Program-made: the position numbers and the translations under genes
NCBI GenBank assembly: GCA_012932295.1
Contig: JAAONU010000004.1
Span: 22,452,872 to 22,516,871, forward strand
Direction: 5' to 3'
DNA from: Cyclina sinensis
Lineage: Eukaryota; Mollusca; Bivalvia; Venerida; Veneridae
DNA length: 64,000 bases
In this document: piece after piece, positions 1-10,750 of the stretch
Position numbering within the stretch: position 1 is the stretch's first letter
How the letters are laid out: each line of letters begins with the position of its first letter
Notes under the pieces: generated by a model
The model's input: the letters and a program-made list of their open reading frames with translations, nothing else
Database searches by the model: none
Told to the model about the DNA's origin: nothing

Positions 1-184
1 GAAATTTGTTTTGACATATGGTGTATATTATGTTTTGTAAAAAAAAACATGAATTTCCCACTTCTACATGTACTACAAAAACAGTAGTACAGTAAACCAA
101 TACTTTTTTTTAATAATGGGCCGATTGCTTCAAATCAGTTAGATGATTTACATCAATATTTCAGTGCTGTAAGTTTTACATTTG

Positions 185-375
185 TTACAGTCTAGTGCAT
201 GCCTGCCTATAATATTATAAATACATCCTCTGACCACTGTGTCAGAGAATTGATTCTATTGCTCAGTGGTTAGTGTGTTGGCCTTTGATGCGCTAAGATT
301 GGAATTCGAATTCCACTCTGGGTTGTGTATTCTAAGATGCATTGAATCTTTCTGTTAAGGACTTTCTTGTTTGGA
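185..375 (+). repeat. tRNA-derived SINE, copy 1
   Basis: A polymerase III type A-box (GCTCAGTGGTTAGTG, from 261) is followed about 40 bases later by a B-box-like stretch (GGAATTCGAATTCC, from 301). This is the layout of a tRNA-derived SINE head. The upstream leader (ACAGTCTAGTGCATGCC) and the trailer (GGGTTGTGTATTCTAAGATGCA) recur in the second copy 340 bases downstream, so the repeated unit is larger than the tRNA-like part. No cloverleaf could be completed, so it is not a functional tRNA. Confidence 0.6.
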
Positions 376-527
376 AGATGGGGGCTCGTCTGGGAAGACC
401 TCTTTTGGACTTAGTTATAAAAATTAAATAAAAAAGAATCTTTCAAGCTTTCTGTCTGATCTTCTGATCTAACAATACACAACACCATTCGTCATCATAG
501 ATGATGACTTTCTCAAAGGTTGATGTG

Positions 528-705
528 TTACGGTCTAGTGCATACTTTCCTATAATTGTATAAATACCTGTGACAACTGCATCAGGGAATCAGTTCTTTG
601 GCTCAGTGGTTAGAGTGTTGGCCTTTGATGCGTTAAGACTGGAGTTCAAATCCCACTCTGGGTTGTGTATTCTAAGATGCACTGCATCTTTCTGTTACAG
701 ACTTT
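528..705 (+). repeat. tRNA-derived SINE, copy 2 (direct repeat of copy 1)
   Basis: The same order is present as in the copy 340 bases upstream: leader ACGGTCTAGTGCATAC, A-box GCTCAGTGGTTAGAG from 601, B-box GGAGTTCAAATCC near 641, and trailer GGGTTGTGTATTCTAAGATGCA. Its B-box is closer to the canonical GGTTCGAATCC than that of copy 1. Two copies in the same orientation with shared flanks suggest a local tandem duplication rather than two independent insertions. Confidence 0.6.
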
Positions 706-925
706 CATGTTCGTAAGACTTAAACCTAATAAGGACTCTAAACAGTTTGGTGAGGACTTCTCCAGAAATTGTTGGCCTTCTGTACAAGCTACATACATAC
801 ATGTAACTACATAGCTCATGTTGCATAACCAATAGTATCAAGTACCTACCACCTAATGTTTGCTCTACTATGCATATATAACTTGATAATTCAATGTGCA
901 AAATAACTTTGTTCCCCTAGAATAC

Positions 926-1025
926 CTGATTTTACATTACGTGAAGTCTCTTTGTCTGGACTTGTCTGTTGACTGTCTGCTCTCTGCTTCATCCAGTTCT
1001 GCTGACGCTGCTTAATTTCTCTGAC
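926..1025 (-). CDS. Internal exon of an unidentified minus-strand gene (Gln/Lys-rich segment)
   Basis: Read on the minus strand, a pyrimidine-rich tract ends in TTTTAATAG. It is followed by 100 open bases and then a GT donor (ATCAG|GTATTC). The exon starts in phase 0 and ends in phase 1. It encodes 33 residues beginning VREIKQRQQNWMKQRADSQQ and continuing with a Ser/Thr/Lys-rich stretch ending NVKS, which looks like coiled-coil running into disordered sequence. Its start phase matches the end phase of the exon at 18903-18964, and that exon matches the one at 22375-22467, so I read the three as one gene with a 17.9 kb intron. I do not recognise the family. The remaining exons would lie left of the window or were missed. 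The codon composition is unlike the AT-rich surroundings, which supports real coding sequence. Confidence 0.55.
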
Positions 1026-1649
1026 CTATTAAAACAGAGAAACAGAATCATAATGAAACAAGTCAAATTATCCTTGATGATCTTAAAGCATATATAAATA
1101 CCCTTAAACATATTAAAGCAACAAAAGTATATCTAAACCAAAGAGATGTCTGCAATCTTTTTATTCTGTTTTTGTAAGACTGTAAAAAGTTTAGTGGAAC
1201 TGTTGGGAAGGACTACATGTAGGGCAGGTGCCTGTTGAACTCCGCTGGTACATGTAAAGCTAGTGGGTTCAAATTGGTCACACAAAATATCAAAGTACAC
1301 TAAAATATGCACAGATACCTATAATTATGCCAAAATACTTGTGAAATTAAAATCTTATCATAATCAATTCAGAATGATTGAAATTCAAACAGATTGTCTA
1401 TTAAACTTTGGATATTCATTTTCTTCCTACACAGTTATGGTTGCAAGAAATGGTAATTTTAATGGACAATTGCTGTATGCCTGATGAGCCCTACCCACTT
1501 GTGGACTAAATGCTAAGTTGGTATGAAGAACATTTTAAAGTTAGACTTGTAACTTGTTGCTTCGTCTTCTTCGAGTTTACAAAATATGAAATACCATCCC
1601 GTGTTTGGAATCAACAGAATTTCATTCTGTAACAATTACTAAACTGAAT
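1026..1649. other. Intronic AT-rich DNA, no feature
   Basis: Low-complexity AT-rich sequence, interpreted as intron of the minus-strand gene. A 73-codon open stretch on the plus strand (1263-1484) has AT-biased codons, no splice context and no recognisable motif, so I treat it as chance. Confidence 0.4.
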
Positions 1650-2890
1650 TTAACTTCAACTTCAACTTAATACTGCCAAAAGTCAATACTGACTATACTA
1701 GGCAGGCGCATGTCAGGAACATTTAAAATTATAAAAAGTTAATAACAAAGAAAACAAGATTTAACTGAAGATCTTACTTAAACATTTATTTTAAGTACTT
1801 TAAAATCTATAAAACTTGTTTAGTCCACTGATAAAAGCTGGCACAGTTGGGGTAGCCTTAATCTCGGTCGGTAATTCGTTCCAGAGTCGTATAGTCCTTG
1901 GGAAGAATGAGTTCATGTGATGTTGTGTTTTTGATTGTGGAATGAGGAATTTGCTGTTTCTTGTGTTTGTAAGGTGATTGTGATCAACATTGACCTGATT
2001 GTTTTTTTATTTTGTGTAGCATGACCAGGCTGGCATGGTTTCGCCTTTGTTCTAAAGTTGACCATTTTAGTTCTTTGATCATGTTTGTTACAATGCTTGT
2101 ATAGTGGTAATCATTATGAACGTACCTTGCAGCTGACCTCTGGACCATTTCTATTCTGTGTGTGAGATATTTTTGCCATGGATGCCATATGGTTGAGCAG
2201 TATTCAACCTGTGGTCTTACATATGTTTTGTATGCTGCTTCTTTGAGTTGTTTGTTTTGTGTTTTGACGTTTCGTCTGATGAACCTTAAGCTGTTTTTTG
2301 CTTTGTTTGTGATATTGTTTATGTGGGATGACCAGTTTAGGTTGCTACTTATTGTAACTCCTAAGTATTTTGCATTTTCTGTGGTTTTCAGTTTAGTGTT
2401 ATGTAGGGTGTAAGGAAAGATGACCGGTTTCTTTTTCCTGTGTATTCTGAGAACTTCACAGTTGTCAGGGTTGAATTCCATTGACCATTCTTTTTCCCAT
2501 ATTTCAAGGTTGTGCAAATCATTTTGTAAGGTTTGTGCAGATGCTTGTGATTTAATTGTTAAATAAACTATGGTGTCGTCGGCAAATAGACGCACCCGGC
2601 TCCTGACACTTCCTGGTAGGTCATTGATGTATGCGAGAAAGAGACATGGACCTAAGACCGATCCCTGCGGGACACCAGAAAGCACAGGGAGCCTGTCAGA
2701 GACCTTGTTTTCCACTAATACATGTACTTGTTGTGATCTGTTTTTGAGAAAGTTTTGTATCCATGAACTGATGTGTGGATGAACTCCCATGTGTTTCAGC
2801 TTGTGTATGAGTTTGTGGTAGTCTACTTTGTCAAAAGCTTTACTGAAATCCATGACTATGACATCAGTTTGTTGACCTTGATAACTTGAT
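1650..2890 (-). pseudogene. 5'-truncated non-LTR retrotransposon (LINE) reverse transcriptase, copy 1
   Basis: The minus strand encodes a reverse transcriptase core. In order it shows MDFSKAFDKVDYHKL (palm motif A region), a thumb-proximal WIQNFLKNRSQQV segment, GVPQGSVLGPCLF (motif B), and FADDT (motif C, the catalytic Asp pair). The C-terminal part is YVRPQVEYCSTIWHPW and SFFPRTIRLWNELP. Homology begins abruptly at about 2885 (GQQTDVIV upstream of the apparent Met at 2853), so the 5' end is truncated and no endonuclease or ORF1 is present. An extra base in the T7 run at 2002-2008 ends the frame at 1984; the C-terminal homology continues in the next frame to about 1800. The 3' tail carries a short AAGTTG repeat (about 1650-1672), as is common for LINEs. 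The clade is unresolved within the CR1/Jockey group. Confidence 0.9.
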
Positions 2891-3027
2891 AACTTTAAAG
2901 AACTTGATTTCCAAGCAGTGTGCTAATGATTTTCAATTTGTGTTTAACTTATTTGTTTTTGATCAGATCCCTTAACTTTCAAAACAGATACACTACTCAG
3001 TAAAATACTAAAAAAGCACTATTTTGT

Positions 3028-3130
3028 ACAATCTCATTAAAATCATATCCTAACTGTCGCTCCACTACCCTTCGCTAGGTAGACGTAGAGTAACGAAGCG
3101 AAAACGATGATCTGATTTTAATGAGATTGT
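3028..3130. mobile_element. Short MITE with ACAATCTCATTAAAATCA inverted ends
   Basis: The 103-bp segment starts ACAATCTCATTAAAATCA and ends TGATTTTAATGAGATTGT, a perfect 18-bp inverted repeat. The interior contains a smaller dyad around CGCTTCGTTACTC. Two diverged relatives occur at 4151-4252 and 30229-30318, so it is a family. No transposase is encoded and I cannot assign a superfamily. Confidence 0.65.
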
Positions 3131-3529
3131 TGTAAAAGTTTTGTAGCATGGTATTTACACACACACACAAAAGATAATAAAAAGTTTATACGAAAAAGAG
3201 AAGCAAAAAAAAAAGATTATTGTATGATTTCTGATTCCTGTGATTTGAATAAACTTTCACCCGAAACTAAGTAATATCCGTAAAAATAGCAATTTCCAAA
3301 ATACCTTCTCTCGTAAATCCTGCCTTTTATTCATTATCTCGTAATAGCCTTCTATTCAACAAGTGAATTCTATATTAATAGTCAATACTTTTGAAGCATT
3401 TACAGTCATAAACTTTGACAAGCAAAAGCTTTTTTCTAGTGAAATAAGAATGTAGCTAATGTAAATAAAAGGTAGGTAACTCTGTCGTGAACATTTTCGT
3501 CATCAATACTTTTCGTACGTTCTTGTATG

Positions 3530-4255
3530 GCGTACCATTAGGGTTTTTATTGCTAGACCCAGCATCATGATAAAGTTTTAGCATCAAGCAGGGTCATGAA
3601 AATTATTTTCAGCATCATACAGGGTCATGTAAAATAAATCCTGTATCATACTGGAAGAATATTTTCAAAAACCCTGCATCATGCAGTGTCATGCTTAAAA
3701 TAGGACTTTTCACCCTTCGGTGCGTCAGAAAGTTCTCAGCATCATGCAGGATTATTTTGCATGACCCTGCATTATGCTAGCCGAAAAATACGCGCGTTTG
3801 TTTGGCCAATCAGGATCGGTGTTACATAACTTGGTTTTCACGAGGTGATAATATTGCTTATAAAAGCAAACTGTAATTTCTAAGTAATATTTTTAACAGA
3901 ACAGATATATCTTATATTGGAATAAAACATTGACAAGCTTTTTACAAAACTCATATTGTATGTACACTATAAGGTTATAAACTACGTGTGTAATGACGGA
4001 GTCGAAGCAGTGAATGTATTACATGTATTACAAAGCACGTTTGTTTAACAGAAGTTCAAAAACTGAGAGCAGGGTGAAAAGATACATATTTTCTACTCCA
4101 TTAAGTAACAGACATTATAATACAAAGTCGTATTCATCTTCAGTGTCCTTACAAACTCATTAACATCATATCCTTATTTGTGCTCCTCTACTATTTGCGA
4201 TCAGTTACCGAAATATTAGTCAATATACTAAATCTGATTTTAATGAGATTGGTGT
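3530..4255 (+). repeat. Outer module of the mirrored composite repeat, left copy
   Basis: It begins GCGTACCATTAGGG and then carries at least six imperfect copies of an AGCATCATGCAGGGTCATG-type motif up to about 3775. A conserved stretch follows with CACCCTTCGGTGCGTCAGAAA, GGCCAATCAGGAT, ATTCACTGCTTCGACTC (reverse sense) and TTTAACAGAAGTTCAAAAACT. The same series runs in reverse orientation from 30969 down to 30230, with scattered point differences and small indels. The module ends in a MITE at the same relative place in both copies (4151-4252 and 30229-30318). I see no protein-coding potential. Confidence 0.8.
4151..4252. mobile_element. MITE relative with CAATCTCATTAAAATCA ends, left module
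   Basis: It starts ACAAACTCATTAACATCATA and ends CTGATTTTAATGAGATTGGT, a diverged version of the 3028-3130 MITE. It sits at the inner edge of the outer module, the same position as its counterpart at 30229-30318. This implies it was there before the composite repeat duplicated, or is part of that repeat. Confidence 0.5.
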
Positions 4256-4837
4256 CGTTACAATTGCATACATCTCGTGTGCAATTTCTTTGACTTTTGT
4301 TAACGTTATTATGACAGCTAAAAGATGATTATCTAATCTTTGCTAAAACGAAACAAAACAATGCACTTCCAGAAAGAAAATTAGTTCATAATGTGTGCGT
4401 TTTGTTTACTGTGCAGTTGATTATAACCGAAATCACAAAATCAGATGAGGAAAGTGTCTAAATTGGCTACCCCAGGAGGAAAGGAATATTCAAAGTTGTT
4501 ACTCAATCTGCTGCTAAAATCTCGAACTGATCACGAAATGATCAAATTAATTAGCTGGAATAGCTCTGTTATACAATCTTGTTCCAGTGATTGTGTTGAA
4601 TACCGCTGACATGAGGTCAAAGATGCAGCGTCAAAACACGTCTCTGTAAGTCACGACATATGGCGATCATAAAAGCTCACCTTGAACATTTTCTGCTCAG
4701 GTGAGTTAAAGGCAATATAACAGTTTACATTTATCTATTTTGACAGCGCCATGGCCAACGAAGCAACAAGTCCAAAATTAAGTATGATCTCAGGATTAAT
4801 TAGAGTTAACAAAACTCAACGACATAATATTTATGTT
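4256..4837. other. AT-rich DNA, no recognised feature
   Basis: No coding signal, tandem repeat or long inverted repeat was seen. It separates the outer module from the array in the left copy and has no obvious counterpart in the right copy. Confidence 0.4.
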
Positions 4838-4915
4838 CGGGTCTCTATAGCTATGTGGGTAGGGCCTTCGCCTTTGATTCAGAAGGTCCCGGGATTGAAT
4901 TTCAGCTGGAGCTAT
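4838..4915 (+). repeat. tRNA-derived SINE fragment
   Basis: TAGCTATGTGGGTAGGGCCTT resembles a degraded A-box region. GGTCCCGGGATTGAATTTC resembles a B-box (consensus GGTTCGAATCC), with spacing typical of a tRNA head. The type differs from the SINE at 185-705. The acceptor stem is not conserved. Confidence 0.5.
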
Positions 4916-5739
4916 GTTATGTCATATATGCCTTATATCACCTACTAATAACGGACGTTACTGGCTGTCTCTCAGAACATACTGTAAAGAAAGTCATGAA
5001 GTACTAACCCTGGTAATAGTTAATTGCATATTATGACAGAAAAAAAACTTTGAGGATAAAAAGAAATTAACCGTACAATGTTGAAAACCTTTTTATGTAT
5101 GTCAATATTAACACGATAATACATGTCTTGAGTTCAAAAGATGTCATCCTTTGTGTACTAAAGAAATCTACACAATTATACAGAATATGCCAACTGGGAC
5201 AGGAGTTCATCTATTTACATTGCGGTCAAATTGAAAATAATCATAAGGTGTGCTATATTCTTAATATGTCAGTATCTACACGATAACCCATGTTTAGAAA
5301 TCGAAAGTTGTCACACTTTTTGTGCGATCTACATTTATGTTGTACCATATACCCTCTAGAAATAAAAAATATAAAACGGTGCGTAGAATACATGTACAGA
5401 TATAGATTTTATACATATATTATCAAGACATTGTGATTTGGAGGATGTTTGACAGTCAGATTATAGATATGCACTGATATTGATTATCACTGATTTTCTC
5501 GACAATCCAGTTCGTAAAGAAAGTAAAATAGTTTTAATTCATTCTCAATGCTTGATGTCTGTGTCGTTAATCTGGTCAAATACAAAAAGTATGTCAGTTA
5601 CACATGGAATTAGCAAACACATGGTCTCAAACTGACAATCTTTCTTTTCAATAGCACAATACAAAATATTTCAAAATATTTGTAACTTTGTTATTGACAT
5701 ATTTTTGTCATACAAAGACATTGTAATGTTTAGATTTTA
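4916..5739. other. AT-rich DNA, no recognised feature
   Basis: Short open stretches here (for example 5095-5286) have AT-driven codon usage and no start, splice or domain evidence. The phrase AGACATTGTAATGTTTAGATTTTATG just before the array (about 5717) is repeated inside it (about 5829), so the array unit may begin slightly upstream of 5740. Confidence 0.4.
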
Positions 5740-6445
5740 TGTTTGTGAAGTTGGTGGCCTTTCGGCCTAACTTCAGCGACCTAGCAGCCTAACCGTAGCG
5801 ACCTGGCGGCGTAACAGCCTAAAATATACAGACATTGTAATGTTTAGATTTTATGTTCGTGAAGTTGGCGGCCTTGCGGCCTAACTTCAGTGACCTAACG
5901 GCCTAACCGTAGCGGTCTGGCAGCAAAACAGCCTAAAAAATACAGTGTGTATCACAATAGAAATAACATCTTTGAACTAAATGTCAACAAACAAAACCAA
6001 TCAAAGGGGTTTGGGGTGTATTTTTGAAAATTAAAAAAAAAAGTTTGTTTTTTTTCCTTGAAAAGAATTATTTGCTAGGTCCAGCGGCCTAAGAATTACA
6101 AAGTGTTTCACAGTTTAAATGGTACTTTTTGAACTCAGTTCAAACAAACAACATCAACAAAAGGGGTTTGGGAATTTTTTTTTGCAAGTATAAGAAATAG
6201 GGGTTTATTTTTCAGAAAAAGAATTTTCTATCTAATGCTGCTAGCGGCCCAGCGGTTTTAGCGATCAATGTTATACATGTTGTATCATAGTAAAAATAGT
6301 ATTTCTGACCTCAGTTCAAACAAACAACAAAAACAAACGGGATTGGGGTGTCCTTTTGAAAATTTTCTTAGGCTGACAGCGGCCTTAGGTATATAAAGCG
6401 CATCACAATTAAAATAGCATTTCTGAACCCAGTTCAAACTAACAA
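5740..6445 (+). repeat. GGCC-rich tandem array, forward orientation (left copy)
   Basis: Degenerate units of roughly 110-160 bp. Each has a GC-rich block (GGCGGCCTTGCGGCCTAA and variants) followed by an AT-rich block with TTTGAACTCAGTTCAAAC, AACAACATCAACAAAAGGGG and TTTGGGG. The GAACTCAGTTC element is itself a short palindrome. The same unit runs forward at 23820-24300 and in reverse at 26690-27660. It is non-coding. Confidence 0.8.
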
Positions 6446-6449
6446 AAAC

Positions 6450-7207
6450 ACACGATTATTTAAATCTAGAATAGGTCATTAAATTTAGAATGGAAGGTGC
6501 AAGCTGTAATTTCACTTCTCAATTCATTGTTACGCACTTTAACCAGCGTATCCGTATAATAGGAACAGAGGAGTTGATGCACTGCATCAGCTCCTCATTA
6601 TACGATCTATAGAGATCATAGGCCAGAGCAGTTGATGCACTGCATCAGCTCCTGTGTCTAAAAATAGATACCTTGTACGCTAGTCTCACTATACATTGTA
6701 TAGGCAGAGGAGTTGATGCACTGCATCAACTGCTCTATTCAGTGTATTTATATAGCAAATGAGACGAACATTTTAACCCCTCTATTCCGTTATGTCTATA
6801 TATACATGACAGAGGCATTATATTATTGACCTGTGGTCAAAGCATATAGACTAACACGACTGGAGGTGCTAATGCGCAGTTTTGGTGTTATGCAAGAGGG
6901 GTACTTTAGCTAATGGTCAGTCTTGGTTTTTGGTTGTCTCTACCTGTCTGTCGATGAATTTGAAATTGTGAATGTCTGACAGACGCGCATGAAGCACAAC
7001 GACCCACTGCGCACCCAAGGCACTGTGCCACGTATATAATGCGACGGGCACTCGAGATTGCGGAGCCTTGCCCGGCAAACATTCACATTTCCAAATTGTC
7101 ATAGCCTGAAAAGACGAGGCGTTTCCCTTCAAGCCATCATCCAGGCACTTCTGGCGTGAAGAGTTGGACTAACGTCAACCTACATACCTCGCCCGCTCGA
7201 CAACAGG
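6450..7207 (+). repeat. Palindrome-bearing body of the mirrored composite repeat, left copy
   Basis: This segment begins near ATTATTTAAATCTAGAATAGG and ends at CCGCTCGACAACAGG. It is near-identical, inverted, to 23207-23815. It contains three near-perfect 25-bp palindromes of the form GGAGTTGATGCA-C-TGCATCAACTCC (about 6571, 6629 and 6711), while the other copy has two. A 71-codon minus-strand open frame (6917-7132) is shared with the other copy with three residue changes. That similarity follows from DNA identity, so I do not call it a gene. No transposase signature is visible. Confidence 0.8.
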
Positions 7208-7945
7208 TTTGTAACAAAGACAGCATCTTTTTGCGCACAATAATATATTATAACGGTAGAGTTACAAGGTGGAGAGTGCTTAAGACAACCGACATAGCTG
7301 TCTACAGAATGAAAAACGCAAAACACTTTGATAAGTCAGTATATACATTGTATTTAGTATGCAATTGTTTCTTGTTTACTTAATGATTAGGAAAACAATT
7401 CATATGAATACCGAACAAATTTCCAGTTGAAACAAATACACATATTTTAACAAGAACAGTATCCGATCTAAAAAAGAACGGCATTAAAATTTGAACAACA
7501 TAAATTGCAATTAAAACTATATGAAAAGAATCAACAAATATTGCTCTGTCTTGATGTGCTGAATTGAAAAGAAAAGGACCGGATGAACAGACTAAATCTA
7601 CTTGCCAAATATCAAACCTTTTTGGTTTTATAACATGAGGATTGGTTTTATAACATGAGGATTTATGAAGGTTTTCCTGTAAATTTCAATATACAATATA
7701 TGTGATCCCTGATATGGGGCTTATACTGATCCCAGGGATCATCATAGGAAATGAGGAACTCCACTAGAAAAAGTTACATGACTATTTTCAAACTCCCATC
7801 AACCAGACAATCCCAACAGTTTTAGCTAGACTGTATATCGGTAGGTGTACCCCGCCGACACTGACATGCTCTCTAAATATAAGAACCCTGGCGGGTAGCC
7901 ATTCATAACAGAAGGAGCAAACTTTGATAGAGGTTCATTAGATTA
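7208..7945. other. AT-rich DNA with a 20-bp direct duplication
   Basis: No gene seen. TTGGTTTTATAACATGAGGA is present twice back to back (about 7621-7662). The rest is AT-rich without structure that I could support. Confidence 0.4.
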
Positions 7946-8144
7946 TGGAATGGAATTCTTTGAAGAACATGAAAGAACTTCATCTAGAAGAAACCCTGTC
8001 AGGTTTCATTTGACTTCATCTAGTGGCATAGGGGGCGATTTGAAACAAGTTGTTAACTTTCATTATCCATTCAGTGTTAAATTTGTTATATGTAATTTAC
8101 AGCAAATTTTAATTTCCAAAATAAATCCAGTGATATTGGGGAAC

Positions 8145-9100
8145 ATGTCATTTGAAGAAAATTCTCAACTGCTACTACCCAGTTAGTGGTACACGTATAG
8201 GGGGAATATATGTTATTTGAAGCAAATACTCAACTGCCATTACCCATCCAGGGGTATAGGGAGATATGCCATTTTGAAGCAAATTCTCAACTGTCATTAC
8301 CCATCCAGTTGTATAGGGGAAATATGTCATTTGAAGAAAATTCTCAACTGCTACTACCCAGTTAGTGGTATACGTATAGGGGGAATATGTCATTTGAAGC
8401 AAATACTCAACTGCCATTACCCATCCAGTTGTATAGGGGAAATATGTCATTTGAAGAAAATTCTCAACTGCTACTACCCAGTTAGTGGTATACGTATAGG
8501 GCAGGCGCGTAGCTAGCCTATAAAGAATGTGGATTCAAAATAATCTAGGGGGGTCAGGGGGCATGCCCCCCCCCCTGAAAATTTTGAAATAAATGGTGCA
8601 ATTTGGTGCGTTTTGGGGCCTCCGGAGAGCTTTCTTTACTAAAAAATTTTTTTTTTGTCAAAATAATGTGGATTCAGCTGCGTACTCGCGTATAGGCAGC
8701 TACGCGCCTGTAGGGGGAATATGTCATTTGAAGCAAATACTCAACTGCCATTACCCATCCAGTTGTATAGAGGAAATATGTCATTTTAAGAAAATTCTCA
8801 ACTGCTACTACCCAGTTAGTGGTATACGTATAGGGGGAATATGTCATTTGAAGAAAATTCTCAACTGCTACTACCCAGTTAGTGGTATACGTATAGGGGG
8901 AATATGTCATTTGAAGAAAATTCTCAACTGCTACTACCCAGTTAGTGCTTCACGTATAGGGGGAATATGTCATTTGAAGCAAATACTCAATTGCCATTAC
9001 CCATCCAGGGGTATAGGGAGATATGCCATTTTGAAGCAAATTCTCAACTGTCATTACCCATCCGGTTGTATAGGGGAAATATGTCATTTGAAGGAAATTA
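8145..9100 (+). repeat. 57/63-bp two-type minisatellite (about 12.5 units)
   Basis: Two related units alternate irregularly. A 63-bp type carries GAAAATTCTCAACTGCTACTA and ...AGTGGTATACGTATA. A 57-bp type carries GCAAATACTCAACTGCCATTA and ...CCAGTTGTATAGGGG. I count twelve units plus a partial last one. A pair of variant units (AGGGGTATAGGGAGATAT then GCCATTTTGAAG) occurs twice (about 8209-8324 and 8968-9082), a sign of unit-block duplication. Because 57 and 63 are multiples of three, long open frames run through the array on both strands. They are repeat artefacts or at best repeat-encoded peptides. A MITE interrupts the array at 8502-8710. Diverged echoes of the unit extend upstream to about 8020. 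Confidence 0.9.
8502..8710. mobile_element. 209-bp MITE inserted in the minisatellite, TAGGG target duplication
   Basis: The element starts CAGGCGCGTAGCTAGCCTAT and ends TAGGCAGCTACGCGCCTG, about 20-bp inverted ends with one indel. The five bases TAGGG lie on both sides (8497-8501 and 8711-8715). Removing the element and one TAGGG restores the minisatellite consensus exactly (GTATAGGGGGAATAT), which fixes the boundaries. The interior has a G-run/C-run dyad around GGGGGCATGCCCCC and a direct repeat AATGTGGATTCA near each end. No protein is encoded. A 5-bp duplication does not by itself identify a superfamily. Confidence 0.85.
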
Positions 9101-9950
9101 TGGCTGAAAGAAGACAACAAACAAAGACTGATCATGTAATCTGACCACAAGCACCTTAAGCACAGATTAGATGTAACATTATTCCCATCATTTCATTATT
9201 TTTATTAATTAGTAGGTTTCTTAGCAAAGATGGTGTCAGTGATGGTTCTTATAGGAAAAAATCTTCAGCAAAATCTTAACAGAGATGAAAATATCTGAAT
9301 TACTATTAATACTTCAAAACTGAAGTAGAGGACTGTATGATAAAAAAACATGTCTTCAAATAAAACATTTCAACATACTTTGAAACACATACAAAAACAT
9401 GAGGTCCATAATTATTGTCCTGGGTCACTCACCTGAAAAAAAACTACCAAACAACTGGTGGAGTAGGGGTGTTATGTAAGAGATGTGTCAAATGGCAGAC
9501 AGTTCAAATATTATAAAAGATATCAAATAGATGTTTTTAAACCAAGAACGAAGGTCAATAGTTCAAGATACACCAAAGTCAATTTTGAAGTATGTATGCA
9601 AACTTATACAAATAGTTAAACTTCAAAGACATAACTTCAAAAACAAGGAGCTAGGACAATAGGTCAAAATCAGCCAAGGTCAGAGTTGAATTCTGCATGC
9701 AGATTTATATACATATTTAAAATTTCATTGATGTAGCTTCAAAAAAGAAGAAAGTGCGTCAGTAGGTAAAATGAAGGTCAAAGACAAAGGTGAATGAAGG
9801 TTAAGTACCTTCCTACCCCATCCAATGATTTTTTTTCGGAATGCGAGGTACCCAGGTGAGGTGGGTGGGGGCTTGGTACCCTGGTTAGGGCCAAGATCTT
9901 CCAAAGTCCATCTTATTAACTAGGTAATGCTGAAAAATTTGTATCTAAGC
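9101..9950. other. AT-rich DNA with degenerate dispersed-repeat traces
   Basis: No gene. From about 9480 phrases such as AAATAGTTAAACTTCAAAGAC and AGGTCAAAATCAGCCAAGGTC resemble degenerate dispersed repeats of the kind seen downstream, but unit borders cannot be drawn. Confidence 0.35.
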
Positions 9951-9954
9951 TCAA

Positions 9955-10750
9955 AGTATTTCACTTTCTTTAAAACATTGTTCCTATATAACTCAGTGTA
10001 AAACCAAGTGACCACTTGGGCAGGGAAATTTTGATCCAGGGGTCATGATTTGTATAAATTTAACTTGATAGAGGTCCACAAGACAATAATAGAAACACAA
10101 TATCTAAATCCTAGGCCTAATGATTTCTGACGAAGATTTTTTAAGTTTTTCCAATATAAGTCTATGTAAAATCAAGTGACCCTAGGGCTCGAGTCAATTC
10201 TGACCACACAGCCATGATTTATATAACTTTGGTAGAGGTCCACAAGATGAAGATATCAACCAAATATGTAAGATCTAGACCTTGCGGTTTCAGACAAGAA
10301 AATTGTTTAAAATATTTTTCTTATGTAGAGGATCAAGTGACCCATGGATCAGGTCCGATTTTGCGCCAGGGACCATGATTTGTATAAACTTGGTAGAGGT
10401 CCATTAGACAATGAAACAAACAAATCTATATCCTAGGCCTAATCGTTTCTGACAAATTATTTTTTTCAGTTTTCCTATATATTAAGTCTATGTAAAATCA
10501 AGTGACCCCTGTGGTGGTCCAATTTTAATCCAGAGGTCATGATTTGTATAAACGTGGTAGAGGTCCATTAGACAATACACACCAAACATCTTAACTCTAG
10601 GCCATATAGTTTCTGACAAGAATACTTTTTAAAGTTTTTTCCTCTTAAGTCTTTGTAAAATCAAGTGACCCCTGGGCTTAGGCCAGTTCTGACCCTATAG
10701 TCAAAATTTAAAAAAAAAACATTAATAGAGGTCCACGATGGACAAAATAG
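9955..10750 (+). repeat. Clam-type 'AATCAAGTGACCC...TTGGTAGAGGTCCA' degenerate tandem repeat
   Basis: About five degenerate units of 150-180 bp. Recurring landmarks are TAAAATCAAGTGACC, CCATGATTTGTATAAAC, TTGGTAGAGGTCCA, TCCTAGGCCTAAT and GTTTCTGACAAG. The same unit type recurs at 11700-12530 in this orientation and at 47900-48690 in the opposite one. It is non-coding. Confidence 0.75.

Noticed and set aside
6917..7132. 71-codon ORF conserved in two places (also 23275-23490) as a possible peptide gene
   Set aside because: Both copies lie in near-identical repeat DNA; conservation follows from duplication, and the residue changes are not biased to synonymous sites as far as seen.
8145..9100. 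CRISPR-like array
   Set aside because: Units are contiguous without unique spacers, and the sequence is eukaryotic.
8175..9150. Long ORFs on both strands (up to 183 codons)
   Set aside because: They run through a 57/63-bp minisatellite whose unit lengths keep frames open; no start context or splice signals.
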